Below, in pieces: positions 24,873-33,960 of a stretch of DNA of 64,000 nt. Under the pieces are notes generated by a model, which saw nothing but the letters and a program-made list of their open reading frames with translations, had not been told where the DNA came from and did not search any database. The stretch is taken from positions 62,001 through 126,000 of the forward strand of contig NZ_NQMO01000014.1 of NCBI RefSeq assembly GCF_002257645.1. Direction: 5' to 3'. The stretch's first letter is position 1. The number at the start of each line of letters is the position of its first letter. A program made the translations under genes and the position numbers. This DNA is from Paenibacillus sp. XY044. GTDB taxonomy: Bacteria; Bacillota; Bacilli; Paenibacillales; Paenibacillaceae.

Positions 24873-25385
24873 ATGTTGAAAATGATTACGCTGCTGCTTG
24901 GAATACTGTCACCCTTGTCCTTCGTGTCTTCTGCCCAGCCTGATCCGGGCCATATTGCGAATGCCCAAACTGTCCGTCAGGCAGTCCGGCTAACTCCTGA
25001 GCACTTTACCGCGTTTGATACGATGAACGGGGTTTCCCTGAACGATACCAAACAGGATGTGATCGCCCATAAGGGCAAGCCGCTCACTGTAACACCCGAT
25101 CCGTTCACCGGCTGCTCGGCCTACGTCTACCAAGACGCGGCGGTCGTGCTGTGTGACGGCATTGTGGACTACGTTCACGTGGGATCGGCCGCGGGGAAGA
25201 TCCAAATCAACGGCTCCTGGATCCCTTTGAGCAAGTTCCAGGTTGCCCATGCTTTGGGACAGCCGCAGTTCCAGGCGGAGGATGGTGACGTCTACATTCG
25301 CGGACACCATGCCGTCAAGGTCTATACGAATCCGGAAACGGGAGGACTTGCGGGAGTCGATTTCTTTGACCAAGCGAGCGAATAA
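24873..25385 (+). CDS. exported protein of unknown function
   Basis: A 170-residue protein with a signal peptide (MLKMITLLLGILSPLSFVSSA). The mature part contains a segment (GVSLNDTKQDVIAHKGKP) of the kind found twice or more in small Bacillus envelope proteins, and a second similar segment (SKFQVAHALGQPQF) spaced about 75 residues later, implying an internal duplication. Function unknown. It lies 48 bases after the DUF948 gene and is probably in the same sigma-B-type unit. Confidence 0.6.
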   Translation: MLKMITLLLGILSPLSFVSSAQPDPGHIANAQTVRQAVRLTPEHFTAFDTMNGVSLNDTKQDVIAHKGKPLTVTPDPFTGCSAYVYQDAAVVLCDGIVDYVHVGSAAGKIQINGSWIPLSKFQVAHALGQPQFQAEDGDVYIRGHHAVKVYTNPETGGLAGVDFFDQASE

Positions 25386-25407
25386 CCTGCCTTTTCCTGG
25401 AACCGGC

Positions 25408-25433
25408 GTTTCATCTAAACCAGCGGAGGTTAA
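25408..25433 (+). promoter_or_regulatory. sigma-B-type promoter for the YflT-domain gene
   Basis: GTTTCA (25408-25413), a 14-base spacer and GGTTAA (25428-25433), about 40 bases before the gene's start codon at 25478. Confidence 0.7.
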
Positions 25434-25477
25434 TTAGAAGATGTACGGGATCAACAAAGAATAGGAGAGTGAGAACA

Positions 25478-25822
25478 ATGAATTCATCAACCAATACCAA
25501 GTCATTTGCAAAAATCGTGGAAAACGGCGTCCAAGCGGTAGAGGAAGTCAATCAGCTTCGCAGCGCGGGTTATTTATACGATGATATTTTCGTACTGGCC
25601 CATGACGGCGACCGGACCGACCGGATCGCGGATACGGCAGGGGCAAGTGAAGTTGGCATTAAAGAAGAAGGCATGTTTGATGCTCTTGCTAATCTGTTCC
25701 GTTCGCGCGGGGACGAGCTCCGGGCCAAAATCACTTCGCTTGGATTTACGGAGGCCGAGGCTCAATTTTATGAAAAGGAACTGGATCTGGGCAAGGTGCT
25801 GGTGATTGCCAAAAAGGCATGA
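25478..25822 (+). CDS. YflT-domain general stress protein (17M-like)
   Basis: A 114-residue soluble protein of the heat-induced stress protein YflT family. Signature parts are AVEEVNQLRSAGYLYDDIFVLAHD, where a glycine-tyrosine turn precedes a hydrophobic strand, and the C-terminal GKVLVIA strand. The fold resembles an N-terminal modulator domain; function is unknown but regulation by sigma-B is characteristic in Bacillus. AGGAGAG lies ten bases before the ATG, and a sigma-B-type promoter is present at 25408. Confidence 0.82.
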   Translation: MNSSTNTKSFAKIVENGVQAVEEVNQLRSAGYLYDDIFVLAHDGDRTDRIADTAGASEVGIKEEGMFDALANLFRSRGDELRAKITSLGFTEAEAQFYEKELDLGKVLVIAKKA

Positions 25823-25856
25823 GATCGGTTGCGCCGCATACAGATGCATGTCAAAA

Positions 25857-25906
25857 ACATAGATAAGGAATGGGAGACGTTATCCCATTCCTTATCTATG
25901 TTTTTG
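25857..25906 (+). terminator. strong intrinsic terminator
   Basis: A perfect 20-bp stem (AACATAGATAAGGAATGGGA on the left) with a short loop is followed by TTTTT. It isolates the stress cluster from the regulatory operon. Confidence 0.9.
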
Positions 25907-26036
25907 GAACAAGTGGCATATCATGCCCTGAGTTCCAACGACTGATAGACCTTAGATACTGAAAAATTCCCGTTGTATGGTATATAGTATATAAATAGAG
26001 ATTTCAACAATTTCATAGGACCGTAAGGAGAGGGTT

Positions 26037-27206
26037 ATGAGAATATTAATTGTTGATGACAATCCGACGAACGTCATTATTATCCGGGAGATTTTAAAAA
26101 AGGAAAACTACCGGGATATCGATAAAGCTTCATCGGCACGAGAAATGTTAGAAATCTTGGGAGCGGAAGGCTATGCCAAAGAGGATCAGCCGAAGCCATC
26201 CAATTTTGATTTGATTCTGCTCGATATGATGATGCCTGAAATGGACGGGATCGAAGCCTGTCAGGTGATCCAGAAAAATGAGCATCTCAAGGATATACCG
26301 ATCATCATGGTCACGGCGGTGGGGGATTCCAAAAAATTAGCCGAGGCGCTTGATGCCGGCGCGGTCGACTATGTGACCAAACCGATCAACAAAGTGGAGC
26401 TGATGGCCCGGATCCGGCTGGCGCTCCGGTTAAAACATGAGAAGGACTGGCATAAGGAGCGCGATGAGCGGATTCAGGAAGAACTGAGATTGGCTGCGCT
26501 TGTTCAGAATGCGGTGCTGAGTCCCGCCATTGAGGACGATTTTTTTGAGGTCCACGCCATTTATCAGCCTTCCGCCGAGCTTGCCGGCGATTTGTATGCC
26601 TGGTATTCCCTCGGCAACGGCCGTTACGGCGTCATTCTTTTGGATATGATGGGGCACGGCATCTCGTCGTCCCTGTTTACGATGTTTATTGCGTCGGTCC
26701 TGAAGGATACGGTAACAACCTATGTGGAGCCCGAGAAAGTGATCCAGGAGCTGAACCGCCGGTTCAACCAGCTTCACATCGAGAATCAGCTCGTCCAATA
26801 TTATTTTACCGCTATTTATTTGGTTGTGGACACTTCGATGAAACGGATTGATTATGTCAATGCCGGGCATCCTCCGGCTATATTTTTTCAGCAGAACGGG
26901 GACATGCTGCTGCTTGACCGGGCCTGCTGCCCGGTCGGCCTGTTCGACAAGATGGACATCGATCCGCAGACTCTGTCTTACGAAGGCGAGGGCCATATTG
27001 CGCTGTACACCGACGGCTTGCTGGAGCTGGTCCAAGGCGACCATGACGAACAAGTCGACTTCTTGGTCAGCCATCTGAAGCATTCGCATGAATGGGATGA
27101 GAAGAAGATGTACCAGGCATTTTTTGAAGACCATGGAACCCAGGAACGGGAAGACGATAAATGTCTCGTCTGGATTTCGTTAAAAGAGGGAGCGAATAAA
27201 GAATGA
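26037..27206 (+). CDS. rsbY: receiver-PP2C phosphatase, RsbY-like activator of sigma-B
   Basis: A 389-residue cytosolic protein. The N-terminal receiver domain (1-125) has the acidic pair D7-D8, the phosphorylation site D63 (LLDMMMPEMDG) and K115 (TKP). A short helical linker leads to a SpoIIE/PP2C phosphatase domain (about 165-385) with metal-binding aspartates D185 (AGDLY), D203 (LDMMGHG), D326 (YTDGL) and D373/D374 (EDDK). This is the layout of Bacillus cereus RsbY, which when phosphorylated dephosphorylates RsbV. It overlaps the following kinase gene by four bases (ATGA), which implies translational coupling. The symbol is by analogy; no experimental link exists here. Confidence 0.85.
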   Translation: MRILIVDDNPTNVIIIREILKKENYRDIDKASSAREMLEILGAEGYAKEDQPKPSNFDLILLDMMMPEMDGIEACQVIQKNEHLKDIPIIMVTAVGDSKKLAEALDAGAVDYVTKPINKVELMARIRLALRLKHEKDWHKERDERIQEELRLAALVQNAVLSPAIEDDFFEVHAIYQPSAELAGDLYAWYSLGNGRYGVILLDMMGHGISSSLFTMFIASVLKDTVTTYVEPEKVIQELNRRFNQLHIENQLVQYYFTAIYLVVDTSMKRIDYVNAGHPPAIFFQQNGDMLLLDRACCPVGLFDKMDIDPQTLSYEGEGHIALYTDGLLELVQGDHDEQVDFLVSHLKHSHEWDEKKMYQAFFEDHGTQEREDDKCLVWISLKEGANKE

Positions 27207-30200
27207 AACTGAAGACTAAGCTGGTCATCGGCTTCGGTTCGCTCATGCTCATTTTGATTGCTTTGACGGTGGTAGGCTACGACCGCATGAATTATATGAA
27301 CAAGCAGATGGACCGTATCTATGAGGACCGGTATCTTAAAGTGCGGTATTCCAGCGGTGTCCGGAGCGAAGTGAACGATATGTCGAGGCTTGTCATGAGC
27401 ATGATGCTGAATCACAACGTGGCGACAGAGAACAGCACTTCACAGATCAACGATATGATCGCCAAGGGCGAACAAAATTTGCAGAAGCTGAATGCAAGCA
27501 CCACCTCTCCTGAGGAAAAGCAAATGCTGAACCGAGTTCAGAAAGCATGGTCGGATTACAAGGAATATATCAACAAGCAATCTTCCTTGTTATCCAAAGG
27601 GATGATGGACGACGCCAACACTTACCGGAACGCAAGCGGAACCCCGATCCAGCAGGAAGCAGTAGACAGCATCAACGCGCTGTCCGAGTACCAGGATCTG
27701 CTGGTCGATCAGCAGATCAGTAATGCCAAAACGGCATACAGCCGTTCCGTTCAGATCACGACCGCCATTATGATTGCCGGCCTGCTGCTTGGACTTGTCG
27801 TCATCCTGTGGGTCATCTCCACCATCACGAGGGGACTCGGCGTCGTGAACATGATGATCAGCAGCTTTGCCAAAGGACGGATTCAGGCCATCCGCCGGAT
27901 TAAGGTGACTTCAAGGGACGAAATCGGCCAGGTGGCCCACGTATTCAAGGAAATCGCCGAAGATCTGGAAGAGAAGCAGGAGCTGGAGCAGAACTATCTT
28001 CAGGCCCAGAAGGACCAGAACTGGCTCAATTCCAATGCCAGCCGGGTGACCGAGCTTCTGCGCGGTATCAATTCCAGCAAGCAGGTGTCCCAGATGTTTA
28101 TCAGCGAGTTTACGCCGATCATCGGGGCAGCCTATGGGGCTATTTATGTTCAGGACGATGATCAAAATCCGAATATGCTGTCTCTTGGCGGAACTTACGC
28201 CGGGCAGGGGGAACGCACGCCAAGATCAAGGATCGAAATCGGAGAGGGTCTGATCGGGCAGAGCGCCCTCGACCGCAAACCGATCGTAACCGAGCTGCCG
28301 GAGGAATACTTGTCGGTAGATTCGGCTTTTGGTTCGGCCAAGCCGGCCCACCTGCTGATCTACCCGGTTATATTTGAAGAGGAGCTGCTCGGTGTCGTCG
28401 AAATGGCGGCGTTCGAGCCGTTCGGCGAGCTGTCGAGGCAGCTCCTGTCCCAGCTCACGACGAGTCTCGGCGTCATTGTGAACAATATTAACCGCCGTGT
28501 CCGCGTGGAGGAGCTTCTGCGCGAATCCCAAGCGCTGACCGAGGAGCTGCAGTGCCAATCCGAAGAGCTGCAGACCCAACAGGAGGAGCTGCGCCGCTCC
28601 AACGAAAATCTGGAGGAGCAGACCGAAGCGCTCATGCGTTCCGAGGATTTGCTGCAGCGCCAACAGGAGGAGCTCGAGCATTTCAATACCGAGCTGATCG
28701 GCAAGACGCGTGCGCTGGAAGAACAAATGCAGCAGCTTGAGGAGAAGAACATCGAGGTCGAGGATGCGAAGGCCAGACTGGAACAGCAGGCGATGCAGCT
28801 GGCGGTGACCAGTAAATACAAATCGGAGTTTCTGGCGAATATGTCCCACGAGCTCCGCACGCCGCTCAACAGCCTGCTGATCCTGTCGCAGCTCCTGTCC
28901 GAGAATAAGGAAGGAAACCTGAGCGATAAGCAGAAGGAATACGCTCATACAATCTACATGTCGGGTGCCGATCTACTCAAGATGATCGATGAAATTCTGG
29001 ATTTGTCCAAGGTTGATGCCGGCAAGATGGAGATCAACACGGAGAAGGTGCCGATCGAGGAATGGCAGACCTTCGTCAACCAGAACTTCAAACCTCTGGC
29101 CAATTCCAAGCAGGTCGCGCTTCACGTTCACGTGGACGCCGATGTGCCGGAGTCCGTCGTGACCGACGGATACCGGGTCAAACAGATCCTGCGCAACCTG
29201 TTGTCCAACGCCTTTAAGTTTACTAGTCAAGGCTCGGTCGTGTTCACGGTCCGGCGGGCGGATCCGGAGTCCTTGCCGGGTTATCTGGATCGGAACAAGG
29301 AATATATCGCGGCGGCCGTCAAGGATACCGGCATCGGTATTCCGAAAGATAAGACCGACCTAATCTTTGAAGCGTTCCAGCAGGTGGACGGTACGACCAG
29401 CCGCAAGTATGGCGGAACCGGGCTGGGTCTTTCCATCAGCCGCGAGCTGTCCCGCTTGCTTGGCGGGGGCATCGATGTCGAATCGGTAGAAGGGCATGGA
29501 AGCTGCTTTACGCTGTATCTCCCGGTAATGGAAGCGGAGGCGTCTCCGTTCCTATCCGCTCAAGCGGAGGCTGCTCCCGCGGCGGAGCTGCTGCTGCCTA
29601 AGCCGGTGCAGAAGCCGCAGGGCGAACCTAAGGCGGAGCCTGAGGTGGTGACGCCGCTGGAAGACGACCGCGAGCGGATTGCCGACAAAGACAAAGTATT
29701 GCTCATCATTGAGGACGACACCAAATTCGCCCATATTCTGATGGATATGGCACGGGGGAGAGGCTTTAAGGCCCTCTCAGCGATGCAGGGCGATGTTGGC
29801 CTCAATATGGCGAAGACTTACCTGCCGGATGCGATCATTCTGGATATCCAGCTTCCGGTCATGGACGGCTGGGCGATCCTGGGTGAGCTGAAGGGTAACT
29901 CGGCAACCCGCCATATCCCGGTCCACATCATTTCGGTATCGGATGAAGTGAAGCAGGGCCTGAAAATGGGGGCTATTGCCTACTTGAAGAAGCCTTCCAC
30001 CAAAGCGTCCCTGGAGCATGCCTTCTCGCATATTGAATCGTATACCGAGCAGTCGCTGAAGCATCTCCTCATTGTCGAGGACGATGACAACCAGCGCCGT
30101 TCGATTATTGAGCTTATAGATTATGATGACGTGGCGATCACCGCCGTGTCCACTGGCAAGGAAGCGCTCAGCGAGCTGCGGAAAACGCGCTATGACAGCA

Positions 30201-30862
30201 TGGTGCTCGATTTGATGCTGAGCGATATGACCGGCTTTGAGCTGCTGGATCAGATTCAGCAGGATGAAAGCCTGGGCTATCTGCCGATCATTGTGTACAC
30301 CGGCAAGGATCTAGACAGCAAGGAAGAAATGCGCCTGCGCAAATATACCGAGTCCATTATTATCAAGGACGTGAAATCGCCTGAGCGCCTTCTGGACGAA
30401 ACTACGCTGTTCCTGCACCGGGTGGAAGCCAACCTGCCCGAGGACAAGCGTCAAATTTTGCAGAAGCTTCATAATAAGGAATCGCTGTTTGAAGGCAAAC
30501 GGATTCTCCTCGTCGACGACGATATCCGGAACGTATTTGCTTTATCGAGCGTATTGGAGAATTACGGCATGGAGGTGATCTTCGCCGAGAACGGGCGCGA
30601 GGCAATCGACATTCTGACCGGAGGCCAGCCGTTCGATCTCGTGCTGATGGATATGATGATGCCGGAGATGGACGGTTATGAAGCGATGAGGCAGATTCGC
30701 CAGATGCCTCAGTTCCACAAGCTTCCGATGATTGCCCTGACCGCCAAGGCGATGAAGGAGGACCGCTCCAAGTGTATTGAGGCCGGCGCTTCCGATTACG
30801 TAAAGAAGCCGATCCAGACCGAGCAGCTGTTGTCCCTGATGCGGGTTTGGTTGTATTCGTAA
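27203..30862 (+). CDS. rsbK: membrane hybrid histidine kinase with three receivers, RsbK-like
   Basis: A 1219-residue sensor. Order: TM1 (about 7-26), extracytoplasmic four-helix/CHASE3-like sensor (27-185), TM2 (187-208), HAMP (209-262), GAF (about 285-432), long Glu/Gln-rich coiled coil (435-535, with EELQ repeats), HisKA with H549 (NMSHELRTPL), HATPase (N-box QILRNLLSNAFKF, G1 DTGIGIP, G2 GGTGLGLS), then three receivers with sites D881, D1003 and D1150. In REC2 the usual MP after the aspartate is SD. B. cereus RsbK has a similar membrane-CHASE3-GAF-kinase-receiver plan and is methylated by RsbM; the coiled coil here could be the methylation target. It probably phosphorylates the RsbY-like protein encoded just upstream. 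Confidence 0.85.
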   Translation: MKLKTKLVIGFGSLMLILIALTVVGYDRMNYMNKQMDRIYEDRYLKVRYSSGVRSEVNDMSRLVMSMMLNHNVATENSTSQINDMIAKGEQNLQKLNASTTSPEEKQMLNRVQKAWSDYKEYINKQSSLLSKGMMDDANTYRNASGTPIQQEAVDSINALSEYQDLLVDQQISNAKTAYSRSVQITTAIMIAGLLLGLVVILWVISTITRGLGVVNMMISSFAKGRIQAIRRIKVTSRDEIGQVAHVFKEIAEDLEEKQELEQNYLQAQKDQNWLNSNASRVTELLRGINSSKQVSQMFISEFTPIIGAAYGAIYVQDDDQNPNMLSLGGTYAGQGERTPRSRIEIGEGLIGQSALDRKPIVTELPEEYLSVDSAFGSAKPAHLLIYPVIFEEELLGVVEMAAFEPFGELSRQLLSQLTTSLGVIVNNINRRVRVEELLRESQALTEELQCQSEELQTQQEELRRSNENLEEQTEALMRSEDLLQRQQEELEHFNTELIGKTRALEEQMQQLEEKNIEVEDAKARLEQQAMQLAVTSKYKSEFLANMSHELRTPLNSLLILSQLLSENKEGNLSDKQKEYAHTIYMSGADLLKMIDEILDLSKVDAGKMEINTEKVPIEEWQTFVNQNFKPLANSKQVALHVHVDADVPESVVTDGYRVKQILRNLLSNAFKFTSQGSVVFTVRRADPESLPGYLDRNKEYIAAAVKDTGIGIPKDKTDLIFEAFQQVDGTTSRKYGGTGLGLSISRELSRLLGGGIDVESVEGHGSCFTLYLPVMEAEASPFLSAQAEAAPAAELLLPKPVQKPQGEPKAEPEVVTPLEDDRERIADKDKVLLIIEDDTKFAHILMDMARGRGFKALSAMQGDVGLNMAKTYLPDAIILDIQLPVMDGWAILGELKGNSATRHIPVHIISVSDEVKQGLKMGAIAYLKKPSTKASLEHAFSHIESYTEQSLKHLLIVEDDDNQRRSIIELIDYDDVAITAVSTGKEALSELRKTRYDSMVLDLMLSDMTGFELLDQIQQDESLGYLPIIVYTGKDLDSKEEMRLRKYTESIIIKDVKSPERLLDETTLFLHRVEANLPEDKRQILQKLHNKESLFEGKRILLVDDDIRNVFALSSVLENYGMEVIFAENGREAIDILTGGQPFDLVLMDMMMPEMDGYEAMRQIRQMPQFHKLPMIALTAKAMKEDRSKCIEAGASDYVKKPIQTEQLLSLMRVWLYS

Positions 30863-30879
30863 TGGCAATAACGGGGTAA
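30854..30879 (+). promoter_or_regulatory. possible sigma-B-type promoter before rsbM
   Basis: TATTCG, 14 bases and GGGTAA; the -35 matches GTTTCG at four of six positions. It overlaps the end of the rsbK gene and lies 57 bases before the rsbM start. Confidence 0.35.
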
Positions 30880-30935
30880 TAGGTAATAGCATTTCATTTT
30901 CATCTTTGAAGCAAACATAAGCAGGAGGAAAGAGA

Positions 30936-31796
30936 ATGGATTTGGGTAATACAGATCACGACATCCCCGTGAAGGACGAGACGGAACGAGAAGATATCGA
31001 GCTGGAGCTTCTTCTTGAAGGGATTCACCGTTTATATGGCTACGATTTCCGCGATTATGCGATCCCGTCGCTCCGGCGCCGGGTATGGCACTTTATCCGT
31101 GCGGAGAATTTAAGCAACATATCCCAGCTCCAGGAGAAGGTGCTGCATCAGCGGCCTGTTTTTGAGCGGCTGGTTCATAATCTGTCGATTCCCGTCACGG
31201 AAATGTTTCGCGATCCGAATCTCTTTCTGACTTTTCGGAAAAAGATCGTTCCCCTGCTGAGAACCTATCCGTATATCCGCATCTGGCATGCGGGCTGCTC
31301 TACCGGAGAAGAAGTCTACTCGATGGCGATCCTGCTGCATGAAGAGGGGCTTCTGGACAAGGCCAGGATTTACGCCACGGATATGAACGACCGTTCTCTG
31401 GAGCAGGCAAAGCAGGGGATCTTCGGGATTGAGAAAATGAAGCTGTATACGAAAAATTACATTGAGGCGGGCGGAACCCGTTCTTTTTCCGAGTATTATA
31501 CCGCCAAGTATAACTCGGTGATTTTTCAGCCTTTTCTAAGCAAAAACATGATTTTTGCGGAGCATAATCTGGCAACGGACCGCTCATTTAACGAGTTTAA
31601 CGTCATTTTTTGCCGCAACGTCATGATCTATTTCAACGACACGCTCAGAGACCATGTCCACGGGCTGTTTTATGAGAGCCTAAGCCGTTTCGGGATTCTG
31701 GTCCTTGGAGCAAAAGAGTCGATACAATTTACGGAGTACAGCGATTCATACGAACCGCTGGATCGTGTGGAGAAAATCTACAGGAAGATTAACTAG
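30936..31796 (+). CDS. rsbM: CheR-type SAM methyltransferase, RsbM-like
   Basis: A 286-residue protein with the CheR N-terminal helical domain (about 20-85) and a SAM-binding domain with motif HAGCSTGEEVYS, the post-motif acidic site YATDMN, and the CheR-specific FCRNVMIYF. It methylates glutamate side chains. There is no CheB, CheA or receptor gene in the neighbourhood, so chemotaxis is unlikely. In B. cereus a stand-alone CheR-type protein, RsbM, methylates the hybrid kinase RsbK and damps sigma-B activation; the position between two hybrid kinases fits this role. It lies 73 bases after the first kinase and 17 bases before the second. Confidence 0.85.
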   Translation: MDLGNTDHDIPVKDETEREDIELELLLEGIHRLYGYDFRDYAIPSLRRRVWHFIRAENLSNISQLQEKVLHQRPVFERLVHNLSIPVTEMFRDPNLFLTFRKKIVPLLRTYPYIRIWHAGCSTGEEVYSMAILLHEEGLLDKARIYATDMNDRSLEQAKQGIFGIEKMKLYTKNYIEAGGTRSFSEYYTAKYNSVIFQPFLSKNMIFAEHNLATDRSFNEFNVIFCRNVMIYFNDTLRDHVHGLFYESLSRFGILVLGAKESIQFTEYSDSYEPLDRVEKIYRKIN

Positions 31797-31813
31797 AGAA
31801 GTGGGAGGATTCC

Positions 31814-33490
31814 ATGGGGTCTCAAGAACCGATTCATATTCTGCTGGTTGATGACCGTCCGGAGAACTTACTCGCCCTGGAAGCTGTGCTGGAGAGTGAG
31901 CAATATAATCTTGTAAAGGCGACTTCCGGAGAAGAAGCGCTCCGGTGCCTGCTGAAGGATGAGTTTGCTGTGATTATACTGGATGTTCAAATGCCGGGTA
32001 TGGACGGGATTGAAACAGCCAAATTGATCAAGGCAAGGGATAAGACAAAGGATATTCCGATCATCTTTATTTCAGCGAACAGTAAAGAAGCCGAGCATCT
32101 ATTCGCAGGCTATTCAGCCGGAGCGATTGATTATATGGTGAAGCCGTTTATCCCGCAAATTCTGAAGTCCAAGATTGAAGGCTTTGTGGAAATGTACTTG
32201 ACCAGCAAAAAGCATAAAACCCAGTCCATGCTGCTGCAGCAAAAAACGCAGGAGCTGGAGAAAGCCAACCAGGAGCTCATTAAAGCCAAAGAGGCGGCTG
32301 AAATCGCGGCCAAGGCCAAAACCGAATTTTTGGCCATGATGAGCCATGAAATCCGCACGCCGATGAACGGCGTGATCGGCATGGTGGATCTGCTGATGGA
32401 AACCGAGCTTAGGGAAGAGCAGCTGGAATATACCGAGATTATCCGTAAAAGTGCCGACGCGCTGGTGACGGTGATCAACGACATTCTCGATTTTACCAAA
32501 ATGGAATCCGGGAAAATGGAGATGGAGGAGCATCCGTTTGAGCTGCAAAACTGCATCAAGGAAGTATTCAGCCTCTTTTCCATGGAAGCAGGGAAGAAGG
32601 AACTGGAGCTGGCGTACTTTATTGACGAAGGGATTCCGCCTATCATCTATGGGGATATGGCCCGCCTGCGCCAGGTACTGATCAATCTGATCTCCAATGC
32701 GGTGAAGTTTACGCATCAGGGTGGGGTCTATCTGATGGCGTCTCTTCGGGAGAGAGCCGAAGACGGCAGTCTTATGATCGAATTTGCGGTGAAGGATACC
32801 GGTATCGGCATTACGCCGGATAAGCAAAACCGTTTGTTCCAGCCGTTCTCCCAGCTGGATTCCTCCATGAGCCGGAAATACGGGGGCACGGGACTGGGGC
32901 TGGCTATTTGCAAATCGCTCGTTGAAATGATGGGCGGGAGCATCTACGTGGAATCGACCGAGGAGAAAGGGGCCACGTTCATCTTTACGATCCGGACAAG
33001 CGAGCCTGAATCGGATGACGGCATGATGGGAATGGGCGACGACCTGCATGTATCACTGCCGTCCGCGAAAGACGAAGAGCCGCTGATCCTCGTGGTAGAC
33101 GACCATCCGGTCAACCAGAAGCTGATGGTGAGCATGCTTGCCAAGCTGGGACTGAGAGCGGAGGTGGCCGAGGACGGAAGGCAGGCGGTGGATAAAATCC
33201 GCGACAATCCGGTGTATCGGCTGATCTTCATGGATCTGCAGATGCCGGTGATGGACGGTCTGGAGGCGACGGCCATCATCCGTGAGATGCAGTTCCAGGG
33301 ATACCGCCCGGCTATCATCGCCATGACTGCCAACGTGATGGAAGGCATCCGAAGCCGGTGCAGGGAAGCCGGGATGGACGATTATATCAGCAAGCCGGTC
33401 AATATGAAATCGGTGAAGGAGATGCTGATGAAGCATCCGGTACCTGCGCAGAGCCAAGGCCTTCAAACGTCCGATGCCAACTCGATGTAA
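31814..33490 (+). CDS. soluble hybrid histidine kinase, REC-HisKA-HATPase-REC
   Basis: A 558-residue cytosolic kinase. The N-terminal receiver (1-125) has site D57 (LDVQMPGMDG). A coiled coil (130-165) leads to HisKA with H178 (MMSHEIRTPMNG), then HATPase (N-box LINLISNAVKFT, G1 DTGIGIT, G2 GGTGLGLA) and a C-terminal receiver with D474 (MDLQMPVMDG). With no sensor domain, its input is likely phosphorylation of its own N-terminal receiver, for example by the large kinase upstream. This gene is not part of the RsbKY set as I know it from B. cereus and may add a second branch. The rsbV promoter begins 43 bases after it. Confidence 0.85.
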   Translation: MGSQEPIHILLVDDRPENLLALEAVLESEQYNLVKATSGEEALRCLLKDEFAVIILDVQMPGMDGIETAKLIKARDKTKDIPIIFISANSKEAEHLFAGYSAGAIDYMVKPFIPQILKSKIEGFVEMYLTSKKHKTQSMLLQQKTQELEKANQELIKAKEAAEIAAKAKTEFLAMMSHEIRTPMNGVIGMVDLLMETELREEQLEYTEIIRKSADALVTVINDILDFTKMESGKMEMEEHPFELQNCIKEVFSLFSMEAGKKELELAYFIDEGIPPIIYGDMARLRQVLINLISNAVKFTHQGGVYLMASLRERAEDGSLMIEFAVKDTGIGITPDKQNRLFQPFSQLDSSMSRKYGGTGLGLAICKSLVEMMGGSIYVESTEEKGATFIFTIRTSEPESDDGMMGMGDDLHVSLPSAKDEEPLILVVDDHPVNQKLMVSMLAKLGLRAEVAEDGRQAVDKIRDNPVYRLIFMDLQMPVMDGLEATAIIREMQFQGYRPAIIAMTANVMEGIRSRCREAGMDDYISKPVNMKSVKEMLMKHPVPAQSQGLQTSDANSM

Positions 33491-33532
33491 CGGTCGCCCA
33501 AATATTGCTAGGCATAAGCTTGCGTACAAGCT

Positions 33533-33558
33533 GATTCAAACGGGGAACTTTAGGGTTA
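33533..33558 (+). promoter_or_regulatory. sigma-B-type promoter for rsbV-rsbW-sigB
   Basis: GATTCA, 14 bases and GGGTTA; shifting by one gives GGTTAA with 15 bases. It resembles the other sigma-B-type promoters in the window and would give positive autoregulation, as is usual for sigB operons. Confidence 0.55.
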
Positions 33559-33603
33559 ACTTTTCATATACAAGAAAAACAAAAAAATCGGGAGAGAATG
33601 TCT

Positions 33604-33942
33604 ATGAATACAAATAAGAGCGAAAAGTTCAATGCAACGACAGAGCGCCATGAAGGGTCCTGCACGGTTTACCTGAGCGGGGAGCTGGATTTATCGGTGG
33701 CGCCCGACTTCAGACTTGTCATGGAACCGCTTGTTGGGGATTCCGAGATCGATTTAGTGATTAACTTGAAGGATTTGAAATATATCGATAGCACGGGAAT
33801 CGGCATTCTATTGTCCATATTGAAAGCGAGACATGGAATGAATGCCCGTTTTGTCGTGGAAGAGGTTCCTTCCCAAATCCAAAGGCTGTTCGACATGACG
33901 GGTATTGCGAAGTTCTTTGCTGCCAGTAGGAATTCCCAATAG
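33604..33942 (+). CDS. rsbV: anti-anti-sigma factor RsbV (STAS domain)
   Basis: A 112-residue STAS-domain protein. Strands GSCTVYLSGELDLSVAP and the segment LKYIDSTGIGILL are the family hallmark; S63 in DSTG is the residue phosphorylated by RsbW. Unphosphorylated RsbV binds RsbW and frees the sigma factor. The ATG at 33604 is chosen over 33598 because GGAGAG is then seven bases away. It is followed after 18 bases by rsbW. Confidence 0.92.
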   Translation: MNTNKSEKFNATTERHEGSCTVYLSGELDLSVAPDFRLVMEPLVGDSEIDLVINLKDLKYIDSTGIGILLSILKARHGMNARFVVEEVPSQIQRLFDMTGIAKFFAASRNSQ

Positions 33943-33960
33943 GAAAGGAACGAAGAAAGT

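Noticed and set aside
25441..25464. Seven-codon upstream frame before the YflT-domain gene
   Set aside because: Its apparent ribosome site overlaps the -10 of the sigma-B-type promoter, so it would not be on that transcript.
30936..31796. Reading the CheR-type gene as chemotaxis machinery
   Set aside because: No other chemotaxis gene is present and it lies inside the sigma-B regulatory locus; the RsbM role fits better.
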